NCBI RefSeq assembly: GCF_001068775.1
Contig: NZ_JWAJ01000113.1
Coordinates: 1-45,558, forward strand
Length of the DNA stretch: 45,558 nt
Direction of reading: 5' to 3'
From: Streptococcus pseudopneumoniae
Lineage (GTDB): Bacteria > Bacillota > Bacilli > Lactobacillales > Streptococcaceae
A program made the translations under genes and the position numbers. Below, in pieces: positions 17,564-26,313 of this stretch (position 1 is the first letter of the stretch; every line of letters starts with the position of its first letter). The notes under the pieces were generated by a model. It worked only from the letters and a program-made list of their open reading frames with translations, made no database searches and was not told where the DNA came from.

Positions 17564-19186
17564 TTGCTTACAGTATCTGATGTCTCACTACGTTTTAGTG
17601 ACCGCAAACTTTTTGATGATGTCAACATCAAATTTACAGAAGGAAATACCTATGGTTTGATTGGTGCTAACGGTGCAGGTAAATCAACATTTTTAAAAAT
17701 CTTGGCTGGTGATATTGAGCCGACAACTGGTCATATCTCTCTTGGACCAGACGAACGTCTCTCTGTTCTTCGTCAAAATCACTTTGACTACGAAGATGAG
17801 CGTGCGATCGATGTCGTTATCATGGGTAATGAAAAGCTATATAGCATCATGAAAGAAAAAGATGCTATCTATATGAAGGCAGACTTTACTGATGAAGACG
17901 GGGTTCGTGCAGCTGAGCTTGAAGGAGAGTTTGCTGAACTAGGCGGCTGGGAAGCTGAAAGTGAAGCTTCACAACTCTTGCAAAACTTGAATATCCCTGA
18001 AGATCTTCATTACCAAAATATGAGTGAACTAGCAAATGGAGATAAAGTGAAAGTTCTCCTTGCTAAAGCCTTGTTTGGTAAACCAGATGTTCTTCTTCTA
18101 GACGAGCCAACTAACGGTCTTGATATCCAATCTATTACTTGGTTAGAAGATTTCTTGATTGACTTTGATAACACCGTTATTGTCGTATCCCATGACCGTC
18201 ACTTCTTAAACAAAGTATGTACTCACATGGCCGACCTTGACTTTGGAAAAATCAAACTCTATGTCGGAAACTACGATTTCTGGAAAGAATCTTCTGAGCT
18301 TGCTGCCAAATTGTTAGCAGACCGTAATGCTAAGGCGGAAGAAAAAATTAAGCAACTCCAAGAATTCGTTGCTCGATTCTCTGCTAACGCATCTAAATCT
18401 AAACAAGCAACTTCACGTAAAAAGATGCTTGACAAGATTGTCTTGGAAGAAATCATTCCATCTAGTCGTAAATACCCATTTATCAACTTTAAAGCCGAAC
18501 GTGAAATTGGTAATGATCTCTTGACAGTAGAAAATCTATCTGTCAAGATTGATGGCGAAACTATTCTTGACAACATCAGCTTTATCTTGCGTCCAGGTGA
18601 CAAGACAGCTCTTATCGGACAAAACGACATCCAAACAACTGCCTTAATTCGCGCAATCGTGGGCGAAATTGAATATGAGGGAACTGTCAAATGGGGAGTT
18701 ACAACTAGTCGCTCTTACCTACCAAAAGACAATTCGGCTGATTTTGCTGGGGGTGAATCTATTCTTGACTGGTTGCGCCAATTTGCAAGTAAAGAAGAAG
18801 ATGATAATACCTTCTTACGTGGATTCCTTGGTCGCATGCTCTTCTCTGGAGACGAAGTTAACAAACCTGTAAACGTCTTGTCAGGTGGAGAAAAAGTGCG
18901 CGTGATGCTATCGAAACTCATGCTTTTGAAATCAAATGTTCTAGTACTTGACGATCCTACTAATCACTTAGATTTGGAATCTATTTCAAGTTTGAACGAT
19001 GGATTGAAAAACTTCAAAGAATCTATCATCTTTGCCAGCCATGACCATGAATTCATTCAAACATTGGCTAACCACATTATTGTCCTATCTAAAAATGGTG
19101 TAATCGACCGTATCGATGAAACCTATGATGAATTCTTAGAAAATGCTGAAGTACAAGCAAAAGTCAAAGAACTTTGGAAAGACTAA
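17564..19186 (+). CDS. ABC-F family ATPase (YbiT/YkpA type), TTG start
   Basis: A 540-residue soluble protein with two ABC domains and no membrane segment. ABC-F proteins of this type act on the ribosome. The TTG start at 17564 has an AGGAG seven bases upstream, and the next frame-start would cut into the first beta strand. Domain 1 has Walker A GANGAGKST and Walker B LLLDEPTNGLD, but its signature is LANGDK instead of LSGGQ. The linker is LQEFVARFSANASKSKQATSRKK, a mark of the YbiT/YkpA branch. Domain 2 has the proper signature LSGGEKVRVML, but a degraded P-loop (GQNDIQTTALIR) and LDDPTNHLD, with Asp in place of the catalytic Glu. So one of the two composite ATP sites is consensus and the other is degenerate. 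Confidence 0.93.
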   Translation: MLTVSDVSLRFSDRKLFDDVNIKFTEGNTYGLIGANGAGKSTFLKILAGDIEPTTGHISLGPDERLSVLRQNHFDYEDERAIDVVIMGNEKLYSIMKEKDAIYMKADFTDEDGVRAAELEGEFAELGGWEAESEASQLLQNLNIPEDLHYQNMSELANGDKVKVLLAKALFGKPDVLLLDEPTNGLDIQSITWLEDFLIDFDNTVIVVSHDRHFLNKVCTHMADLDFGKIKLYVGNYDFWKESSELAAKLLADRNAKAEEKIKQLQEFVARFSANASKSKQATSRKKMLDKIVLEEIIPSSRKYPFINFKAEREIGNDLLTVENLSVKIDGETILDNISFILRPGDKTALIGQNDIQTTALIRAIVGEIEYEGTVKWGVTTSRSYLPKDNSADFAGGESILDWLRQFASKEEDDNTFLRGFLGRMLFSGDEVNKPVNVLSGGEKVRVMLSKLMLLKSNVLVLDDPTNHLDLESISSLNDGLKNFKESIIFASHDHEFIQTLANHIIVLSKNGVIDRIDETYDEFLENAEVQAKVKELWKD

Positions 19187-19196
19187 ATAATACTTT

Positions 19197-19228
19197 AAAA
19201 CTCAGTTGGATTAACCAACTGAGTTTTC
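19197..19228 (+). terminator. Terminator of the ABC-F gene
   Basis: A perfect stem AAAACTCAGTTGG / CCAACTGAGTTTT with a 5-nt loop. Confidence 0.85.
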
Positions 19229-19247
19229 TAACATTCTATGAGGTAAC

Positions 19248-21797
19248 ATGAAAACATTTTTCAGAAACTATTGGACCTATCTTATTTCTTTCATCATTCC
19301 CCTAGTGATTATGTTCGGAGTCTATCTTTCTCAAGGTATCTACTGGAATAGTGATACTTCACCTTTATTAGGGGATGGATTTCATCAATATGTTATTTTT
19401 GATCTTAATCTCCGTCATATTTTACATGGAAGTGGTAGTTTATTTTATACCTTTACCAGTGGTCTAGGTCTCAATTTTTATGCCTTGTCCAGTTATTATC
19501 TTGGTAGTTTTCTATCTCCTCTTGTTTATTTTTTTGATGTATCAGGCATGCCAGATGCAGTCTATCTGTCAACCTTGTTGAAATTTGGCTTGATAGGTCT
19601 GTCAACCTTTTTTAGCTTGAGTAAAATATTTAAAAATATACCAGCCCCACTTCGATTAGCTCTATCTACCTCATATGCTTTAATGAGCTTTACAGTTAGT
19701 CAACTTGAGATTAAAACCTGGTTAGATGTTTTTATTTTAATTCCCTTAATTTTAACTGGTTTACATCTACTCATAACAGAAAAAAAACGTATTTTATACT
19801 TTACAAATTTGTCAATATTATTTATCCAAAACTACTATTTTGGTTATATGACTGCCCTGTTTTTAGTGGTTTGGTATTTTTGCCAACTTTCCTGGGATTT
19901 TAAAAGTCGCAAATATTCTTTCCTTGATTTTTTCCTAACATCCTTACTCGCTGGTTTAACAAGTTTCATCATGACACTCCCAACCTTGTTTGATTTAAAA
20001 ACTCATGGTGAAAAACTAACTGCTATTACAAAAATAAAAACAGACGCTAGTTGGTACCTAGACATATTTGCTAAACAATTCATTGGTGCTTTCGATACTA
20101 CTAAATATGGTTCCATCCCTATGATTTTTGTTGGCCTCCTTCCTTTCATCTTAACAATTGTATTCTTTACATTAAAATCAATTAAGTTTCACGTGAAACT
20201 ATGCTACGCAACTTTATTTATCATCATCATAGCTAGTTTTTATCTTGAAGTTCTAGATCTATTTTGGCAAGGAATGCACGCACCGAATATGTTTCTTCAT
20301 CGCTATGCGTGGATTTTCTCCACTCTTTTGATTTATATATCAGCAGAAGTTTTAAATAGGGTTAAAGATATAAAATTGTGGAACGTTTTCTGCTCAATGA
20401 CCTTCCTTTTAGCTGGTTATCTAGCAACCATTTATTTTAAAAACCATTATTCATTTTTAACTAATTTAAATATCCTTTTAACAATTGAATTTCTAGTGGT
20501 ATACTTGCTATTGTTACTGGCATTTATCCGAAAGATGATTTCACCAAAAATCTTTTCAATCCTTATTCTGATCTTTATACTAAGTGAAGTCAGTTTGAAC
20601 GCAACATCGCAATTCAATGGAATTTCAAAAGAATGGGGATTCGCTTCTCGTAGCACCTATGACAAAGATAGTCCAAGTATGGAAGCTATTTTGGAGTATA
20701 TCAAACAGCAACCAGATACATTTACACGAACTGAAAAATTGCAGACACAGACTGGAAATGACAGCATGAAATTTAACTACAATGGTATTTCCCAGTTTTC
20801 ATCTGTTCGTAATCGCTCTGCAAGTACAACTTTAGATAAGTTGGGGTTTAAATCTTCAGGAACCAACCTTAATCTCCGTTATGCAAATAACAGTATCATT
20901 GCAGATAGTTTATTTGGAATCAGCTATAATATTTCTGAAACCTATCCAGATAAATACGGTTTTCATCCAAGCTATCAAAAAGATAATCTAATCCTTTATA
21001 AAAATCAATTCGCTCTGCCAATTGCTTTTGCTACGCAGTCTCTTTACAAAGATGTCGATTTCAATGACCATACTCTTGATAACCAAACTCAATTTTTAAA
21101 TCACATTGCTGGCTTAAATGAAGAGTACTTTTATCCGATAAATCATCATACAGACTCTGGTGACAGCGTGGTCAATCTAAACGGAACTGATACTGAAGAT
21201 GCAACTATCAGCTATAGCATTGAAGTACCTGATAATAGTCAGGTTTACCTTTCCATGACCAAGCTAAATTTTTCAAATGATAAGAAAAAGCAAGTTGACA
21301 TCATTGTCAATGGTGAAAAAAAATCCTTTACCACAGATAATGCTTTTACATTTTTTAATCTTGGGTATACAGACCATAAACAAACTTTTGATATCCAAGT
21401 TAAGTTCCCAGGAAATGCTCAAGTATCATTTGAATCTCCAACTTTCTATCTATTAGATACTAAAAAGTATACGGAGGCAATTGCTAAAATAAAAGAAAAT
21501 CCAGTAGAAGTGCAATCATATAAAAATAAAGTCATTGTAAATTATAAGGTAAAGAATGAAACATCGATCTTTTTCACAATTCCTTATGACCAAGGATGGT
21601 CTGCTTATCAAAATGGTAAAAAATTACAAATTCAACAGGCACAAACTGGATTTATGAAAGTTGATGTTCCTGAAGGTGAAGGAACTATTACCCTTTCCTT
21701 TATACCAAAAGGATTTATTGCTGGTGCAAGTTGTTCTCTTATAGCCATTATTGTCTTTATCTTTTACGATTTTAAAAGAAAAAAATATTCTAGATAA
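19248..21797 (+). CDS. YfhO family polytopic membrane protein
   Basis: An 849-residue membrane protein of the YfhO family. About the first 460 residues hold a dozen or so membrane helices (TYLISFIIPLVIMFGVYL at the start). An early extracytoplasmic segment, YWNSDTSPLLGDGFHQYV, resembles the acidic loop of GT-C glycosyltransferases. Residues about 470-815 form a large extracellular region, ending in one last helix (GFIAGASCSLIAIIVFIFY) and a basic tail. In Bacillus and Listeria, YfhO-type proteins work with a CsbB-like enzyme to add sugars to lipoteichoic acid outside the cell. No such partner is present nearby. A GAGG stands a few bases before the ATG. A parS site lies inside at 20185-20200. 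Confidence 0.85.
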   Translation: MKTFFRNYWTYLISFIIPLVIMFGVYLSQGIYWNSDTSPLLGDGFHQYVIFDLNLRHILHGSGSLFYTFTSGLGLNFYALSSYYLGSFLSPLVYFFDVSGMPDAVYLSTLLKFGLIGLSTFFSLSKIFKNIPAPLRLALSTSYALMSFTVSQLEIKTWLDVFILIPLILTGLHLLITEKKRILYFTNLSILFIQNYYFGYMTALFLVVWYFCQLSWDFKSRKYSFLDFFLTSLLAGLTSFIMTLPTLFDLKTHGEKLTAITKIKTDASWYLDIFAKQFIGAFDTTKYGSIPMIFVGLLPFILTIVFFTLKSIKFHVKLCYATLFIIIIASFYLEVLDLFWQGMHAPNMFLHRYAWIFSTLLIYISAEVLNRVKDIKLWNVFCSMTFLLAGYLATIYFKNHYSFLTNLNILLTIEFLVVYLLLLLAFIRKMISPKIFSILILIFILSEVSLNATSQFNGISKEWGFASRSTYDKDSPSMEAILEYIKQQPDTFTRTEKLQTQTGNDSMKFNYNGISQFSSVRNRSASTTLDKLGFKSSGTNLNLRYANNSIIADSLFGISYNISETYPDKYGFHPSYQKDNLILYKNQFALPIAFATQSLYKDVDFNDHTLDNQTQFLNHIAGLNEEYFYPINHHTDSGDSVVNLNGTDTEDATISYSIEVPDNSQVYLSMTKLNFSNDKKKQVDIIVNGEKKSFTTDNAFTFFNLGYTDHKQTFDIQVKFPGNAQVSFESPTFYLLDTKKYTEAIAKIKENPVEVQSYKNKVIVNYKVKNETSIFFTIPYDQGWSAYQNGKKLQIQQAQTGFMKVDVPEGEGTITLSFIPKGFIAGASCSLIAIIVFIFYDFKRKKYSR
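20185..20200. promoter_or_regulatory. parS site (ParB binding) inside the YfhO-like gene
   Basis: AGTTTCACGTGAAACT is a perfect 16-bp palindrome with the same 14-bp core as the site in ecfA1. It stands in an AT-rich membrane-protein gene. Confidence 0.85.
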
Positions 21798-21830
21798 AAA
21801 AACTATCGACCGAATTGGTCGATAGTTTTT
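21796..21830. terminator. Bidirectional terminator between yfhO-like and yhgE genes
   Basis: AAACTATCGACC / GGTCGATAGTTT with a 5-nt loop. A-rich and T-rich flanks serve both converging genes. Confidence 0.85.
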
Positions 21831-24483
21831 AATCTTCTTCAACTTTTTTAGGTTGGTAGGAAAGCATTCCTAAAGCAACAAAAATCATTATTGTAAAGAT
21901 AAGGAAAATAATCTGACTATGAATATTACCTGTCATAGAAATGGTTTGTCGTAGACCTGAAACTGAATAACTCATAGGTAGCCATGGATTAATAGTTTTA
22001 AAGAATTGATTCGTCAAAGCTAAAGGATAAGTTCCTGCACTTGATGCTAATTGAAGGAGTAATAAAATTAAGGAGAAGAAGGCGCCTAGGCGAGAATTCC
22101 AGGTTGTCAATGCTGTTACCATCGCCATGAAAGCAAGACTGGTTAAAATAATCAAAGCAAAGGTCTTGAATTCGTGAACTGCAGTCAGTCCGATTAAATG
22201 TACTCCACCATAAACTAATACTCCTGCCAAACCAGCAATGATACCGTTAATTTCAAAGCGAGACTTAAACCAAGCCCAGCGACTTTCTGGATGGCGCCCA
22301 GAAGGCAATTTAGCAAAAATCATATTAGTTGAAATAGCAGCAACAAAAAGAGCAACTGATATCATATATGGAGCCATGGCAATTCCATTAACTGCTACTT
22401 GATCCTTATCAGTTTTTGAAAGACTTAGAGGATCAGCTAGTAAATCTGCATTTATTGGTTCAGTTGAAGCCTGTTTCAATTGCCCCTCAGCCTCTGTCAA
22501 ACCTTGATTTAATTGACTTGAACCATCACTTAATTTTCCAAGTCCTGATTGTAAAATTTCTGATCCTTGAGCAAGTTGATCTGCTCCACTAGCTATTTTT
22601 TCAGAACCATTAGATAGTTGATTTGCACCAGAAACTAGCTGGTCTGATTTATCAGCTAATTGTTGAGAGCCCGCTTGTAATTGATTAAATCCAGCGGTTA
22701 AATCTGATGTTTTATTATTTACTTGGTTGACACCTGATGTAAGTTTATCAATTCCTGTTGCTAATTCTGGTGCATTCTCTGCTAACTTAGCAGTAGCACC
22801 TGTCAATGTAGAAGATTTTTCTGTCAACTGATTAGAACCTTGTAGCAACTTATTGAAACTTCCTGTCAAGTTCGAATTTTTCGAACTCAACTGACTTGCT
22901 CCTAAAACTACTTGGTCTACTGATTTTGTGTAGTTGTCAATACCAGATGCAAGAGTTTGCCTAGCTGGCAATAATTGACCATCAATTGCTGTCTGTACTT
23001 TTGTTAATCCACTTGACAAACTTGTCAAGGTGGCAGTAGTAGTTGGTAACAATTGCGCTGAACTTGTTTTTAAGCTACTAAGACTATTTACTTGACTATT
23101 TACATTCTCTAAAGAATATTGTAACGTTTGAACTGTGGTTAAAATTGTTCGTGCTGAGTCACTAGTAGAAGATGATGAATTAGAAACAACAGAAGTTATC
23201 TCTGCTTGTTGGTCAGGAGTTAGGCTTTGATAAGCACTAGTAGATTGAATAGCTGACAAAGTAGTTTCTTTTTCAGCTTGATTTGAAGTAATGATGCTTT
23301 GTGCTGAATTGGCAATGGTTGATAGACTGCTAGAAAACTGAGTTGTTAACTCTGTTATGTCTCTTGTGTCTGACGTTTGAATAACTTGATTCAATTGCTC
23401 TAAACTAGTTGCTAATTGTTTAATCTGATCTTTTTGTTGGGTTGTCCCATCTAATTGAGTAGAAAGTTCTTGAATTCCTTGATTAAGTTGGGTAAGTCCT
23501 GTACGCAAGGTCTCTGATTGTTTAGAAATCTGATTTGCACCTGATGATAGACTTTGAACTCCATTTGTATAAGTATCAATACCAAGTGAAAATTGATTTA
23601 ATCCTGAATTTAATTGAGAAACACCACCTGTATAGGCTTGTGTGCCTGAATCAAGTTGAGTCAATCCTGATACCAGTGCCGGTGTCTGTGAATTCAGTTG
23701 GTTTAATCCATTGTCGATTTGTGAAATAGCGCTGGTATATTGATTTAAACCAGTATTAAAATTACCAAGACCAAGATTTAACTGATTTACACCAGCTGTA
23801 TAGGTTCCTAAACCTGTAGATAATTGATCAGCACCATTAGAAAATGTGAAACTCGATTGAGCTAAGGTTTGAAGATTAGTCGTTAAGGTTTGACTCCCAT
23901 CAGAAAGCTGATTCGAACCATCAGCCAACTGTAAACTTGCATTTGCAGCTTGAGATAAACCAAGTTTTAAATCACCCATCTTCTCAAATAAAGCTTTGGT
24001 ATAAGATTGAGTAACATTAGTAGCCACAGTCTGTTTGATTTGTGTCATGGTAGAATCACTCATCTTACTTGCAATAAAACTATGACCACTTGATGTCTGA
24101 TAGTCAATCGTCATCTGTTCAGGATGATTTGTAAGGATAGAAGAAGCTTTCTCAGAAAGATTACTTGGCAACGTTACAACCATGTAATAATCTCCATCCC
24201 GCAGTCCTCTTTCTCCCTCACCTTCATCTACAAAATGAAAATCCAGGCTATTACTATCTTTCAAATTAGACACCATGTCTTCACCAATAGTGAGTTTTTC
24301 ATCATTATAAGTAGCAGCTTGATCCTTATTAACAATTGCTACAGGTAACTCCGAAAGTTTACCATATGGATCCCACATTGAGGATAAGAAAATGATATTG
24401 TAAAGAGCTGGAATTAAGGAAATTCCTATCATGACAATAATAAATGTAGGTTTTTTAAAGATTGCTTTCCATTCTTTAAACAT
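21829..24483 (-). CDS. YhgE/Pip family membrane protein with long repeat region
   Basis: An 884-residue protein with one N-terminal membrane helix (PTFIIVMIGISLIPALYNIIF). It has a very long extracellular part and about five C-terminal helices from residue 715 on (MAPYMISVALFVAAI onwards). This is the ABC-2-like layout of the YhgE/Pip family, known from the phage infection protein of Lactococcus and from type VII-linked YueB. The ectodomain repeats short units of the form G-x-x-Q-L-S/N-x-G (LADGSNQLSDGSQTL, LSNGSEKIASGADQLAQGSE), giving a rod. It is divergently transcribed from a TetR regulator. The homologues serve as phage receptors or export components; the role here is not known. Confidence 0.88.
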   Translation of the reverse strand: MFKEWKAIFKKPTFIIVMIGISLIPALYNIIFLSSMWDPYGKLSELPVAIVNKDQAATYNDEKLTIGEDMVSNLKDSNSLDFHFVDEGEGERGLRDGDYYMVVTLPSNLSEKASSILTNHPEQMTIDYQTSSGHSFIASKMSDSTMTQIKQTVATNVTQSYTKALFEKMGDLKLGLSQAANASLQLADGSNQLSDGSQTLTTNLQTLAQSSFTFSNGADQLSTGLGTYTAGVNQLNLGLGNFNTGLNQYTSAISQIDNGLNQLNSQTPALVSGLTQLDSGTQAYTGGVSQLNSGLNQFSLGIDTYTNGVQSLSSGANQISKQSETLRTGLTQLNQGIQELSTQLDGTTQQKDQIKQLATSLEQLNQVIQTSDTRDITELTTQFSSSLSTIANSAQSIITSNQAEKETTLSAIQSTSAYQSLTPDQQAEITSVVSNSSSSTSDSARTILTTVQTLQYSLENVNSQVNSLSSLKTSSAQLLPTTTATLTSLSSGLTKVQTAIDGQLLPARQTLASGIDNYTKSVDQVVLGASQLSSKNSNLTGSFNKLLQGSNQLTEKSSTLTGATAKLAENAPELATGIDKLTSGVNQVNNKTSDLTAGFNQLQAGSQQLADKSDQLVSGANQLSNGSEKIASGADQLAQGSEILQSGLGKLSDGSSQLNQGLTEAEGQLKQASTEPINADLLADPLSLSKTDKDQVAVNGIAMAPYMISVALFVAAISTNMIFAKLPSGRHPESRWAWFKSRFEINGIIAGLAGVLVYGGVHLIGLTAVHEFKTFALIILTSLAFMAMVTALTTWNSRLGAFFSLILLLLQLASSAGTYPLALTNQFFKTINPWLPMSYSVSGLRQTISMTGNIHSQIIFLIFTIMIFVALGMLSYQPKKVEED

Positions 24484-24484
24484 A

Positions 24485-24599
24485 TTGTCTCCTTTTTTAA
24501 ACTACTTGTCTAAATTTTTGATATAATAGATTATACATAAAAAAATTAAAAAGACAAGATAAAAAATCTATTTTTGAACACATTGTCTAAAAATGTTCA
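24485..24599. promoter_or_regulatory. Shared control region of yhgE and tetR with inverted repeats
   Basis: Back-to-back -10 elements form TATAAT-AG-ATTATA (24522-24535). The minus-strand -10 (24535-24530) has TTGTCT (24557-24552) as its -35. The hexamer TTGTCT also occurs directly at 24485, 24506 and 24583. TGAACA (24575-24580) and TGTTCA (24594-24599) form an inverted repeat with a 13-bp spacer just before the tetR ribosome site. This is a likely operator region for the adjacent repressor. Confidence 0.55.
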
Positions 24600-24611
24600 T
24601 CTGGAGGGAAC

Positions 24612-25154
24612 ATGCAAGAAAGTAATAAACGATTAAAAACCAAGCGTATTATCGAAAATGCCATGGTAGAATTATTGATGGAACAACCATTCGATCAGAT
24701 TACAACTGTTAAATTAGCACAAAAAGCTGGAATCAGCCGCTCCAGTTTCTATACTCATTACAAAGATAAATACGATATGATTGAACATTACCAAAGTAAA
24801 CTATTTCATACCTTCGAATATATCTTTCAAAAACATGCTAATCATAAACGAGATGCTATTCTAGAAGTATTTGAATACTTAGAATCAGAACCACTTCTAG
24901 CAGCTCTTTTATCTGAAAATGGAACCAAGGAAATTCAAAATTTCTTGAGAAATAAACTTCACATCCTACTGAGCACAGACCTTCAAAAACGTTTTATGCA
25001 ACTCAAACTAAATGAAATAGAATTAGAATACAGTAGCGTCTACCTGACAAATGCTCTCTTTGGAGTCTGTCAAACCTGGATTGCCCATGGAAAAAAAGAA
25101 AGTCCACAAGAAATTACGGACTTTTTAATGAAAATGTTAAGGGATACAAATTAA
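24612..25154 (+). CDS. TetR/AcrR family transcriptional regulator
   Basis: A 180-residue regulator. The N-terminal helix-turn-helix covers about residues 10-55 (KRIIENAMVELLMEQPFDQI, then TTVKLAQKAGISRSSFYTHYKDKYDMI), the classical TetR pattern. The C-terminal ligand domain shows no recognisable specificity. A GGAGGGA ribosome site precedes the ATG. It is divergent from yhgE, so it most likely represses yhgE and itself in response to a membrane-active signal. That role is inferred from arrangement only. Confidence 0.9.
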   Translation: MQESNKRLKTKRIIENAMVELLMEQPFDQITTVKLAQKAGISRSSFYTHYKDKYDMIEHYQSKLFHTFEYIFQKHANHKRDAILEVFEYLESEPLLAALLSENGTKEIQNFLRNKLHILLSTDLQKRFMQLKLNEIELEYSSVYLTNALFGVCQTWIAHGKKESPQEITDFLMKMLRDTN

Positions 25155-25161
25155 TAAAAAA

Positions 25162-25263
25162 GCTCTATAATATTTATAGGAAATCACCCCCTATGATTAT
25201 TATGGAGCCTATTTTGTTATTCTTATTAGGCTAAGGCAATACAATTTCCTTAGTTTTATTTTC
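25162..25263 (+). terminator. Two hairpins downstream of tetR
   Basis: A long imperfect hairpin, GCTCTATAATA...TATTATGGAGC (25162-25208), has an inner ATAGG/CCTAT pair. It is followed by CTAAGG (25231-25236) / CCTTAG (25248-25253) and then TTTTATTTT. The second reads as a terminator for tetR. The first may be part of the same read-through barrier. From here to the tRNA terminator no gene is seen. Confidence 0.5.
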
Positions 25264-25323
25264 GGACACAAATCATTATCTATCCGTATGTTAGGTATGC
25301 CTCCCCTCATTACATCGGACAAC

Positions 25324-25359
25324 GAATCAAAAAAAGGAACACCAAATTAGTGTTCCTTT
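25324..25359 (-). terminator. Terminator of the tRNA-Asn transcript
   Basis: GGAACAC (25336-25342) / GTGTTCC (25350-25356) with a 7-nt loop, followed by a T run on the minus strand. Confidence 0.85.
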
Positions 25360-25366
25360 CATCTGA

Positions 25367-25440
25367 CTCCGCCAGTAGGACTCGAACCTACGACATCATG
25401 ATTAACAGTCATGCGCTACTACCAACTGAGCTATGGCGGA
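25367..25440 (-). tRNA. tRNA-Asn (GTT)
   Basis: A 74-nt cloverleaf. The acceptor stem is TCCGCCA/TGGCGGA with discriminator G. The D-arm is AGCTCAGTTGGTAG, the anticodon loop is CTGTTAA with anticodon GTT, and the T-arm is GTAGG-TTCGAGT-CCTAC. CCA is not encoded. It is the second gene of the tRNA unit downstream of comE. Confidence 0.95.
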
Positions 25441-25445
25441 TTAAA

Positions 25446-25509
25446 TAGTCCGTACGGAATTCGAACCCGTGTTACCGCTATGAAAAGACGATTTCTTAAC
25501 CAACGGACC
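25446..25509 (-). pseudogene. Degenerate tRNA-Glu (TTC) with deleted D-arm
   Basis: The sequence matches tRNA-Glu over the acceptor stem (GGTCCGT/ACGGACT), the anticodon loop CTTTTCA and the T-arm. It is only 64 nt long, eight shorter than the 72 nt expected for tRNA-Glu. The missing bases remove most of the D-arm, and the anticodon stem is weakened (TCGTC against AGCGG, with a C-A mismatch and G-T pairs). Compare the intact copy at 45496. It still lies behind a strong promoter and ahead of tRNA-Asn. It is probably non-functional. Confidence 0.8.
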
Positions 25510-25532
25510 CTCTACCTGTAGCAGATATAACC

Positions 25533-25560
25533 ATTATATCAATTTATCAAAAATTGTCAA
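25533..25560 (-). promoter_or_regulatory. Promoter of the tRNA-Glu(pseudo)-tRNA-Asn unit
   Basis: The minus strand has TTGACA (25560-25555), a 16-bp spacer and TATAAT (25538-25533). The -35 directly abuts the comE stop codon. Confidence 0.8.
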
Positions 25561-26313
25561 TTACTTTTTTTGGTTTTTAGCCATTAGTTCTCTCAATTTT
25601 TTAGTTTTTAGGCGAGAGATAGGGCAACGATGATCTTCATAAAATATAACTTCCATTTTTTTACGATCAATTTCTCTCACATTACCGATATTGACTAAAA
25701 ATGACTTGTGAGCTAGATAAAAACGTTGGGTTTCCTTATCCTTTTCTTGAATATCTGTCATTGTTCCATAAAATTCTTTTGCAAAATTCTTACCTACAAT
25801 TCGTAATTTATGAGAAGTTCCAGTTGTCTCAATGTAGAGAATATCATGATAAGGAATACAAAGATCATTTCCTTTATAACTATAATCAAAATAATCAACG
25901 ACTGATTGGTTTTCAAGTAAAGTAGTTTTAGTGTAAAGCACACAGTCGGCAACTCTATTTTTAAAAACTTGATCACTGGTTTCTTTATCAATGAAATCCA
26001 ATGCTGAAACTTTGTATTTATAAGTCAAGGTAGCAAATTCAGATCGACTTGTAATAAAAACAATAATGGCATAAGGATTGCGATGACGAATAAATTGAGC
26101 AACCTCAAATCCTTTTCTCTCAATCCCATTGATATCAATATCTAGAAAATAAAGCTGATTAACTTCATCATGCTCTACATATTCCATAAACTCTCTCACT
26201 TTTCCTGTTGTTTTATAGGAGATAGGAATATTTGTTTCCTTAGAAATTTTATTCAGAGTTGTTTCCAACCTTACTTGGTGTTCTATAATATCTTCTAAAA
26301 TTAATACTTTCAT
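25561..26313 (-). CDS. comE: Competence response regulator ComE
   Basis: A 250-residue response regulator that switches on early competence genes once phosphorylated by ComD. The receiver domain begins MKVLILEDIIEHQ. The phosphoacceptor Asp58 is in YFLDID, followed by VFITSRSEF (the T/S switch) and KVSALDFIDK (conserved Lys). The C-terminal LytTR DNA-binding domain covers about residues 145-245 (YKGNDLCIPYHDILYIET, FYLAHKSFLVNIGNVREIDRKK). It overlaps the comD stop by four bases. Its DNA target, a pair of 9-bp direct repeats, is visible upstream of comC. No terminator lies between it and the tRNA promoter downstream. Confidence 0.97.
   Translation of the reverse strand: MKVLILEDIIEHQVRLETTLNKISKETNIPISYKTTGKVREFMEYVEHDEVNQLYFLDIDINGIERKGFEVAQFIRHRNPYAIIVFITSRSEFATLTYKYKVSALDFIDKETSDQVFKNRVADCVLYTKTTLLENQSVVDYFDYSYKGNDLCIPYHDILYIETTGTSHKLRIVGKNFAKEFYGTMTDIQEKDKETQRFYLAHKSFLVNIGNVREIDRKKMEVIFYEDHRCPISRLKTKKLRELMAKNQKK

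Noticed and set aside
18271..18690. 139-codon minus-strand frame within the ABC-F gene
   Set aside because: Shadow of a strongly conserved coding region.
22450..23960. Repeated short sequences as a possible CRISPR array
   Set aside because: The repeats are in frame and encode the G-x-x-Q-L-x-x-G units of the YhgE protein. Lengths and spacing vary, and there are no direct repeats with unique spacers.
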